Origin: Triticum aestivum
Taxonomy: Eukaryota > Streptophyta > Magnoliopsida > Poales > Poaceae
Reading direction: 5' to 3'
Length of the DNA: 64,000 nt
NCBI RefSeq assembly: GCF_018294505.1
Contig: NC_057801.1
Location: 196,154,477-196,218,476, forward strand
Shown: piece by piece, positions 54,823 to 64,000 of the stretch
Position numbering within the stretch: the first letter of the stretch is position 1
Layout of the letters: each line of letters starts with the position of its first letter
Translations under genes and position numbers: made by a program
The notes under the pieces: generated by a model
The model's input: only the letters and a program-made list of their open reading frames with translations
What the model was told of the DNA's origin: nothing
Database searches by the model: none

Positions 54823-57800
54823 CACTACAACAACAACCCCCTATAACAACGAATGGCTTGCAACGAAAAAGAAGATGTGTTGCAGGTAGCCCCACGTATC
54901 CCACCTCTCAATGTTTTCCTATTTGACCTTCCCCACGTCTTGAGAGAGGAGTCTCCGTAGATCTTTGGTCTTCTCCCCCCGTAACAGAAAATTCCCAAAA
55001 TTTCTACCGTGAGAAGCCCTAAAACAATTCCTCGATCCGTAAGCTGTGGTGGCGCCTTCCCCTCTGAATTTGCGCCTAGCTCCAGATCTCTCTTCACTAT
55101 TTTCTAGCGTCGCCTCTTTTCTGATCTATTTGGCGTCAATCATCATTCTCACTAATACTAATCCATCTGGTTGACCCTCGTTGGATTGGAATTTGGATCA
55201 GTCGTGCAGGAGCAGGGTTCGTGGATCCTCTATGGACAGCAAACGCCTACAAGATCCGCAGCCACACCGACATCATCTTCTGGCACGGCAAGGTATGTAC
55301 AAGTCGAATGATTTAGAAGTAGAAACGTGTACCCTGCTCCTAACTCGGTTCCTTAATTACTTTCGATCTCGTAGAATGCCTTTCTGAATTTCACACATGT
55401 TTTCAAGGATCTTATTAGGCCACGAGGCCTATGGCTAAGTTCCTCAAATTCTACTGCGAATGTATAGTATTAAGTATTAACAAACACGAATACTCTGTGA
55501 ACTTGGGTTTATGCTGCGTGCAGGGTGGTTGAGAGTTTGTAGAAGCATCTAGAGGGGTTCATGGTGGGGGAGACATTGGCGCCAACGTTCATAGTGTAGT
55601 GCGACTAGTGCAGCAATTCAGCGTTGGAGTGGAACAATGTGTGCTCTCTGCTACTATTCATTGTCGGCTCCAGGATGCACCGCAGGGGTACCACCCGGTT
55701 CAGCGAAGCCATGAGGGGCGTTGCTGCGTGTCTTCCTCGACGTGTTTGACGCGCACCATGGGTTTGTGTTTCTTGTATTTTTGATGATTTATGTCTATTT
55801 TTAACAGGAACTTAGCCATATTACTACAGTAGACGACTGAAGATGTAGAAGGTACACGGATATTACTAGGTGTAGTTCAGCTATTAGTTGTGCACATATT
55901 TGTTTAGCCAAGGAGGAATAGTTAGATACATATACAAGTACTATGAGAATGAAGACGACAAACCACCGGGTTGTTTTATTTCTTACATCATCCATCTCAT
56001 TTAGAAATCTACTAGAAACTCACTACACAGTCTTCAACTTTACATTAAACGGCACTGATTACTATTGAAACGGTAGATTGCCAATTACGACCGCAGTCTT
56101 ATACTTGAAATACTGAACCACCTCCCCTAAGAAAATTAATTTATTTGTCAAATATATTAGCAATACTAATGAGCATAAAATTTTTAGTATTCCAGATTGA
56201 CTTAGGAAGTTCATGTTAAAAAATAACCATTTAGGCTGGAGACCTTTGTATGAGTAATGATGGTCTTAACTGCAAAATAAAATAAAATAAATGTGTAATA
56301 ATGTTCTGCCAACTGGCACCCGATCTACTGCATGATTGTAACTGCAGAACTTAATATTCACTTCTCTTGTCCACCCAGGATATTAGCTTATGGATGTGAC
56401 GGTTTGTCTAGAGCATATTTGATTTCAGTATACATACGTTTGAAAAACTGGTTAGTGATGTTCTAAGTTACAAATACATATATGGAATCTGCAGGTTACA
56501 AAAACTTATTTGTTCCTGACTTCCAGGTCAATATTATTGGCACTAAACCTCTAGTACCAAGCTAGATTCCTATGAGGTTATTTCTAATTGTAAGTTCTAT
56601 ATTGAATCAATGTTTCTTCACCAGTTCAAATTAAATGTGAGATTGGATTGTTAATAGCAATCCTGGTTTTTTTATTATATACCATATGCATTTATCTTTT
56701 TTTCCACCTTATTTGTACAGGAAAACAGTTCCCGAAATATTGCAGGGCACTAACACATTTCATCCGATGACAACCTAATGATAGATAGTAGCACTCTTAT
56801 AATAGATGGTAAGATTTTTAGCCTATGAATATATAATTTATTTGGCTCTAGCTTTTGAAATTCTTCCTTTAATTTTTATGTCTTTCACGTACCATACTAT
56901 GCTGTAACTGAAACTTATTATATTTAGTGACAAACTGATATAATGCATGCACATACTGCCCATTCAGTTTCATAGAGTATTTTGACCCTACTATTTGTTT
57001 AGACATCTTCATATTACTGCCGCTAAATGTACAATTTATACACCCATCAGGCTTTCTTGACTACTGTTTTCGAGCATATAGTGCATCTAAAAATGGATAA
57101 GAGCCAACACATCTTTGTTTCCTAGATTTTGGAATATCAATTATTTCTCTCCTTAATGGTTTCTTATGTTTACAACGCAACAAACAACATAGCTTTATAT
57201 TTTAATAGGTTAAAGATGTCTAATGATCAATCTATCTTCTATAGTTTTATGTTAGTTTTTACTTTTACAATAATCAAAAGCATCTAGTCTTCGTAGTTGT
57301 AACCTGGGCCATTTGGAAGGAAAGAGACCACAAAATATTTTGGAATAATGAGCCATCATTTAACTGCTGGAAAACTTGATTGGAGTGAGATTTTGCCTTC
57401 TGATACATAGATCCAAGTCCGACCTAGGGCCAGCTATACATTGAAAATTCAGTAAAGTAACTAATCATTTTTTGCCTTTGTTCTTTGCCTAGCTCCTCCT
57501 TTGGCTTACCACCCTTCTCATCATTCATTCTTTATTGGCTATATGGTGTTGGATCTCAGGGTGGCAGCCTTTGTTGGACTAGCTATACAATGTTGTAATT
57601 TGTGAGCCTTTAAATATATGTGTCAGTAGGATTTCCTATTGTCTTCTGATTCAAAATAAAATAGAACATGACACAATGCAGATCGTATCAGGTCATTCAA
57701 AGTGCTGATGGTTTAGAACATGCCGCTCAATAAATGTAGCGGGGTTAATTATCGCATCGCCTTCACCGTTTTAAGTTGCTCCTCCAAATTTTACCGCTCT

Positions 57801-58488
57801 ATTAATCTGATTTTATCTAATGTAAGTTACTTATCTTATTTCTTTGTTGTTGTAGATTGCCAAGACAAACAGATATGCACGGCTCAGATGTTGATAGCAA
57901 GGTCGAGAGTGAAGCTACTTCTAGATAGGTCCACAAGTTGTTTTGGATTTTTCTTTTGCCGAATCAATGCTCAAACATTATGCTTTACAATAACTGAGAT
58001 GTTGATAGCAAGGTCGAGAACTGGGCTGCTGGTAGTAGATAGTTTCACATCTTATAATCTTTGGATTGTGTTCTTTGTAATGCAACAGCCAATTTAATAA
58101 GTGAAATGTTCTATTCATTATATTGTGGTTCTTATATATGCTTTATCGCCAATTATCTTATATATCTAGATGATAATATATGAAATTCCAATTTTTTTGA
58201 AGGAAAGCTTCTAGGCATTGTAATGACTGTTCATTTCCATTTGAAAATCATGTTGTGCAGGGTAGACACCAACGCATATGAAGTGTTGTTGGGCTGTAAC
58301 TTTATATGTTGGTTTTTGGCAACACTTTTTTACGTCGTTTACCAACGCATTTGTATACGTTGTTGTAGACCCTTGCAACACCACCAGCGGCAACGCAAAA
58401 TAATCCGTTGGTGTATACCTTAGCAACGATTATATGGACATACAACAACGCATCGATGTGTTGCTGAAGGGGGGTTCTTGTTGTAGTG
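54823..58488. mobile_element. Complete non-autonomous CACTA transposon, 3,666 bp
   Basis: The termini are CACTACAACAACAACCCCC and, reversed, CACTACAACAAGAACCCCCC, with the 3-bp target duplication TCA at 54820-54822 and 58489-58491. Near the right end the subterminal motif (A)CCAACGCAT/CAACGCAT repeats (58265-58455), as expected of transposase-binding sites. There is no transposase. The left part (54880-55780) looks like captured gene sequence: a CT-rich leader, then WTANAYKIRSHTDIIFWHG ending at a GGTATGT donor (about 55290), and a TGCGTGCAG acceptor at about 55524. Much of the remainder is T-rich and intron-like. 57885-57935 and 58000-58050 repeat the segment GATGTTGATAGCAAGGTCGA. I cannot name the captured gene. 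Confidence 0.9.
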
Positions 58489-58491
58489 TCA

Positions 58492-58935
58492 TGGCATTTG
58501 TAAACCATACCTAAATTATGGGGGCACCAATCTTTGCTCTGAGTTTGTACATAATAGCATATGTAGTCGTGTACAAAATAGATTCAAATTTAGATCCTCC
58601 ATTCCAAAATAACTATAGTTATAGGATTTTCAAGTGTCAAAATTTCAAAAAAAAGCGGATAATTTAATAAGGTTTTCAAATATATAAGGTCAAATATAAC
58701 GTTGTCTATTTAGGTCAATCCTCATAGTTCAAGAGTACTCTAAACGTGAATGCTTGTGTTTCAAAATTTTGAACGAAGCGCCAAAAGAGCCTCTACTCGC
58801 CCGAAACCGCGTGAGACCAATGTTTGGTAGTACAAGGAAATTACTTTTCTAATAACTCCGACCCATGAAACCTACCGGCCCAACGTCCAAAGGTCTAAAC
58901 CGGGGTAGGTTTGTAGCTTCATCTAGACGCCACAC
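58492..58935. other. Intergenic sequence, no gene seen
   Basis: AT-rich DNA between two elements; CCTCCATTCCAAAATAACTA near 58595 could be a decayed Stowaway end. Confidence 0.4.
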
Positions 58936-60760
58936 TGATAACCCGCAAGTATACAGGATAGTTGTAGCCTCTTTCGATAAGTAAGAGTGTCAAACCCAAT
59001 GAGGAGCTAAAGGTAGAACTAATACTCTCTTAGGTCCTATCGGCCACTGATACGACTCTACGCATGCTTGACGTTCGCTTTACCTAGAACAAGTATGAAA
59101 CTAGAAGTACTGTGTAGGTGTGATAGGATAGGTTTGCAAGATAATAAAGAGTACGTAAATATAAACTACGGGCTGTTTAGATAAAGATGCAATAAAGTAA
59201 ATATAGCGACTGTGGGACAGTGGTGGTAGGAGTTGTGAAATTGTCCCTAAGCAATTGACTACGTTACTAGACCGGTAATCACTATTGCAATTCTATTTGA
59301 GGGAGAGGCATAAGCTAACATACACTCTCTACTTGGATCATATGCACTTATGATTGGAACTCTAGCAAGCATCCGCAAATACTAAAGATTCCTTAAGGTA
59401 AAACCCAACCATAGCATTAAAGTATCAAGTCCCCTTTATCCCATACGCAAACAACCTACTTACTCGGGTCTGTGCTTCTGTCACTCATGCCACCCACCAC
59501 AAGCAAATCATAAACATATTGCAAACCCTACAGCGAGAACCCCTCACGCTTACGCGACACGGAGGGCACAATAGGAAAGCACCAATAATAAAACATGCAA
59601 CTCAAACCAATCATAGCAATTCATCAATCATCGATAGGACAACGAAAATCTACTCAGACATCATAGGATGGCAACACATCATTGGAAAATAATATGAAGC
59701 ATAAAGCACCATGTTCAAGTAGAGGGTACAACGGGTTGCGAGATATGGACCGCTGGATATAGATGGGGGAAGGTGATGGAAACGTTGGTGAAGATGATGG
59801 AGGTGTTGGTGAAGATCGCAGTGATGATGATAGCATCCGGCAGCGTTCCGGCGCCACCGAAAGCAAGGGGGAGAGAGCCCCCCTTCTTCTTCTTCTTCCT
59901 TGACCTCCTCCCTAGATGGGAGAAGGGTTTCCCCTCTGGTCCTTGGCTCCCATGGCGTGGGAGGGGCGAGAGCCCTTCCGAGATTAGATCTATCTCTCTG
60001 TTCCTGCGTTCTCAGATTCTGCCCCTTCATCGTTTCTTTTATATCTGGAGATTCGTAACTCCGATTGTGGTGAATCTTTCGCCCAGATCTTTCTTGTAAA
60101 ATTAGCTTTCTTGTGGCAAAAGAAGAGCGTCAACTGCCTTACGGGGGGNNNNNNNNNNNNNNNNNNNNNNNNNNNNNNNNNNNNNNNNNNNNNNNNNNNN
60201 NNNNNNNNNNNNNNNNNNNNNNNNNNNNNNNNNNNNNNNNNNNNNNNNNNNNNNNNNNNNNNNNNNNNNNNNNNNNNNNNNNNNNNNNNNNNNNNNNNNN
60301 NNNNNNNNNNNNNNNNNNNNNNNNNNNNNNNNNNNNNNNNNNNNNNNNNNNNNNNNNNNNNNNNNNNNNNNNNNNNNNNNNNNNNNNNNNNNNNNNNNNN
60401 NNNNNNNNNNNNNNNNNNNNNNNNNNNNNNNNNNNNNNNNNNNNNNNNNNNNNNNNNNNNNNNNNNNNNNNNNNNNNNNNNNNNNNNNNNNNNNNNNNNN
60501 NNNNNNNNNNNNNTGATTTTACTTCCCAAAAATCACAAATATTCCAAAATAATTCTCCGTCCATTTTTATCGTGTTTGGACTCCGTTTGATATTGGGTTT
60601 CTGCGAAACAAAAAACATGCAACAGACAGGAACTGGCACTGGGCATTGGATCAATATGTCAGTCCCAAAAAATAGTATAAAAAGTTGCCAAAAGTATATA
60701 AAAGTTGAATAATATTGACATGGAACAATCAAAAATTATAGATACGACGGATACGTATCA
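58936..60760 (-). mobile_element. 3' LTR of a minus-strand LTR retrotransposon
   Basis: On the plus strand it begins TGATAACCCGCAAGTATA, a common Triticeae LTR opening, and ends GATACGGATACGTATCA-like (60744-60760). It includes the gap 60149-60513. The minus-strand sequence AAGCTTGGGGATGC (60761-60774) next to it is the polypurine tract, so the element's interior extends to the right, beyond the window. The fragment at 15857-16269 belongs to a related family. Confidence 0.8.
60149..60513. other. Assembly gap (365 N)
   Basis: Undetermined bases inside the LTR. Confidence 0.99.
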
Positions 60761-63700
60761 GCATCCCCAAGCTTAATTCCTGCTCATCCTCAAGTAGGTA
60801 AATGATAAAAAAGATAATTTTTGATGTGGAATGCTACATAGCATAATCTTGATCATATGTCTAATCATGGCATGAATATTAGGACACGAATGATTCAAAT
60901 CAATAGTCTATCATTTGACATAAAAACAATAATACTTTGAGCGTACCAATAAAGCAATCATGTCTTTTCAAAACAACAAGGCCAAAGCAAGCTTATCCCT
61001 ACAAAATCATATAGTTTGGCCATGCTTCATTTTCGTCACACAAAATGCCCCCATCATGCACAACCTTGATGACAAGCCGAGCAATTGGTTCAGACTTTTT
61101 AACGCGCTTCACCTTTTTGAACCCTCACACAATACATGAGCGCAAGCCATTGATATAACACTATAGGTGGAATAGAATATAATGATGGAGGTTATGTGGA
61201 GAAGACAAAAAAGGAGAAAGTCTCACATCGACGCGGCTAATCAACGGGCTATGGGGATGCCCATCAATTGATGTCAATGCGAGGAGTAGGGATTGCCATG
61301 CAACGGATGCACTAAGTGCTATAAGTGTATGAAAGCTCAACAAAAGAAACTAAATGGGTGTGCATCCAACTTGCTTGCTCATGAAGACCTAGGGCATTTG
61401 AGGAAGCCCATCGTTGGAATATACAAGCCAAGATCAATAATGAAAATGCCCACTAGTATATGAAAGTGATAACATAGGAGACCCTCTATATGAAGAACAT
61501 GGTGCTACTCTGAAGCACAAGTGTGGAAAAAGGATAGTAACATTGCCCCTTTTCTTTTCTTTTTTTTCTTTTTTTCTTTTTCTTTTTCGGTGGGCTTCTT
61601 TGGCCCCCTTTTTTTATTTAGACTTCTTTGGCCTTTTCTTTTTTCTTTTTTTCTTTTTTTCTTTTTTTTCTGGGGCAATGCTCTATAATGATGATCATCA
61701 CACATTTATTTACTTACAACCCAATATTACAACTCGATACTAGAACAAAGATATGACTCTATATGAATGCTTCCGACGGTGTACCGGGATGTGCAATGAT
61801 CTAGCGTAGCAATGACATCAAAAAATGGACAAGCCATGAAAACATCATGCTAGCTATCTTACGATCATGCGAAGCAATATGACAATGAATGCTCAACTCA
61901 TGTATATGATGATGATGGAAGTTGCATGGCAATATATCTTAGAATGGCTATGGAAATGCCATAATAGGTAGGTATGGTGGCTGTTTTGAGGAAGATATAA
62001 GGAGGCTTATGTGTGATAGAGCGTATCATATCACGGGGTTTGGATGCACCAACGAAGTTTGCACCAACTCTCGAGGTGAGAAAGGGCAATGCACGGTACC
62101 GAAGAGGCTAGCAATGATGGAAAGGTAAAAGTGCGTATAATCCATGGACTCACATTAGTCATAAAGAACTCATATACTTATTGCAAAAGTTTATTAGCCC
62201 TCAAAGCAAAGTACTACTACGCATGCCCCTAGGGGGATAGATTGGTAGGAAAATACCATCGCTCATCCCCGACCACCACTCATAAGGAAGACAATCAAAG
62301 AAACACCCCATGCTTCAAATTTGTCACACAACGGTTACCATACGTGCATGCTACGAGACTTGTGAACCTCAACACAAGTGTCTCTACAATCCACAACCAC
62401 CCACTAGCATGACTCTAATATCACCATCTTTATATCGCAAAACTATTGCAAGGAATCAAACATATCATATTCAGCGATCTACAAGTTCATGTAGGATTTT
62501 ATGACTAACCATGTGAATGACCAATTCCTGTCATCTCTCTAAAAAGATTTAAGTGAATCAAGAGAGTTTAATTCTTTCTACAAAAGATATGCCCACACTC
62601 TAGCAAATATAAGTGAATCAAAAGATCATTCTACAAATGGCGGTTTTCTATGTAAAGAGAAACAGGCAATCCAACTTCAAATGATATAAGTGAAGCACAT
62701 GAAGCATTCTATAAAGCCACACTCAAAAGATTTAAGTAAAGTGCAATGAGCATTCTATAAATCAACCAAGGACTATCTCATACCAGCATGGTGCATAAAA
62801 GAAAAGTGAAAACTAAATGCAAAAGACGCTCCAAGACTTGCACATAATGCATGAACGAAACGAATATGAAAACATACCGATACTTGTTGAAGAAAGAGGG
62901 GATGCCTTCCGGGGCATCCCCAAGCATAGACGCTTGAGTCTCCTTGAATATTTACTTGGGGTGCCTCGGGCATCCCCAAGCTTGATCTCTTGCCTCTCTT
63001 CCTTTTCCTCATATCGAGACCTCCTCGTTTAGACACTTCATCCACACAAAACTTCAACAGAAAACTCGGTAAGATCCGTTAGTATAATAAAGCAAGTCAC
63101 CACTCTAAGTACTGTTGAAAACCAATTCATATTTTGTTTTTCCACTGTGTCTACTGTAATATAACTTTTGCATGGCTTAATCCACTGATATAAATTGATA
63201 GATGCATCAAAGCAAGCAAACTGTGCATCAAAAACAGAATCTGTCAAAAACAGAACAGTCTGTAGCAATCTCAACATCCACCATACTTATGTTACCCCAA
63301 AAATTCTACCAAAATTCGGAAAATAAAAAAGTTGTACAGAAAGACAGTGCAAAAAGAATCAGAACCCATTAACGTCCCAGTTAAAAATGTAAAATCGCGC
63401 ACTACAGCCAAAGTTTCTTTCCTGCACCGTACAAACAAACAAGCATTGTAAACATCCTAAAGGCAAACCTTGGCACATTATTTTTATAATACAATGGAAT
63501 TATACAAGGGGATAATTATTTTTGATGAAAAGTTTCTGTAATCAAGATTCACCAAGTTTCCGTGAGCATGAAGAAAGTTCAAGGAGCTCTCCCACTTCAA
63601 CAATGCTTGTCTCTCTCACTTTCACTTTCCTTTTTCAAAAGTTTTTAGGTTCCCCTCTTTATTTTTTTGTTTTTAAACTATATGAAAGCACTCAACAGAA

Positions 63701-64000
63701 ATAAATGACTCTCTAAAACTTCCGGGTTGTCTCCCTGGTAGCGCTTTCTTTAAAGCCATTAAGCTAGGCAATTAGTGCTCAAGTAATGAATCCACCCGGA
63801 TCCCAAGGTATATCAAAGCCAATTTTAATTAACAATGATTTGTACTTTAGTAGTGAGCACAAAGTAACATATATCAAGCAACAACGAAGTATAGCTCTCT
63901 TCCTATGCATCGGCATGTCATAAAAGAACAATTCATGCACACATAGTAAAGGCCAATGCATAGTATAAGCAGTTTCTTGCAACTCTATCGTGTTGGAAAC
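60761..64000 (-). mobile_element. Retrotransposon interior, 3' non-coding part (continues past the window)
   Basis: The stretch is AT-rich with no ORF above about 95 codons and no recognisable pol domain. It therefore looks like the long non-coding region between pol and the 3' LTR seen in some plant gypsy elements. GGGATGCC(T/C)..GGCATCCCCAAGC occurs as a local inverted repeat at about 62898-62980, echoing the polypurine-tract sequence. A polypyrimidine tract lies at 61540-61670. Confidence 0.65.
61540..61670. repeat. Polypyrimidine (CT/T) low-complexity tract
   Basis: Runs of CTTTTCTTTTTTTC repeat over about 130 bp. Lys-rich or Phe-rich ORFs here are by-products. Confidence 0.9.

Noticed and set aside
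61505..61743. Lys-rich / Phe-rich ORFs
   Set aside because: Produced by a polypyrimidine tract.

Overview
This is eukaryotic DNA from a grass, most likely a Triticeae genome such as wheat or Aegilops. The reasons are nested LTR retrotransposons with methionine-tRNA primer sites, CACTA, Mutator, Stowaway and Helitron elements, a grass-type tnp2 transposase, plant-type GT-AG introns, and no operons or bacterial signals. I see no intact, ordinary host gene. The window is almost entirely transposable elements inserted into each other, with three assembly gaps (2064-2382, 21572-22042, 60149-60513).

Layout. 1-1062 is the tail of an LTR element (minus strand), followed by a CACTA-like end block (1063-15856). 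That block is split by a complete 11.5-kb non-autonomous Ty3/gypsy-type retrotransposon (2625-14110, minus strand, TSD GTACG). 15857-16269 is an LTR fragment, and 16270-18843 is a decayed gypsy gag-protease fragment. 18844-25250 is a second copy of the opening block (LTR, short internal piece, CACTA-like ends); it keeps the empty site of the first retrotransposon. 25676-38543 is a GRF-type zinc-finger gene (plus strand), split in frame by a second full-length gypsy element (26190-38372, TSD GCAGT). 38985-44022 is a tnp2-type CACTA transposase pseudogene (minus strand, convergent with the GRF gene), interrupted by a 1,491-bp Mutator-like element (40250-41740, 9-bp TSD). 44023-54822 is older, low-copy sequence with diverged local repeats, a pseudogene of a tandem-repeat protein, two small Helitron ends, a Stowaway MITE and other small repeats. 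54823-58488 is a complete non-autonomous CACTA element (TSD TCA). 58936-64000 is the 3' LTR and part of the interior of a further minus-strand LTR retrotransposon that runs out of the window.

The most interesting part is the interior of the first retrotransposon. It has lost gag-pol except for the last codons of pol. In their place it carries two paralogous ORFs (257 and 204 aa), each about 60 bp downstream of its own TATA box and with a double-stranded-RNA-binding-like pattern, and on the opposite strand a third TATA-led ORF for a 53-aa single-pass membrane protein. The second point of interest is the convergent GRF zinc-finger/tnp2 pair next to CACTA-type subterminal repeats, which could be the two-gene cargo of one large CACTA element. 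A third is that inactivating stops across unrelated pseudogenes fall where CAG or CGA is expected, the pattern left by deamination of methylated plant cytosines.
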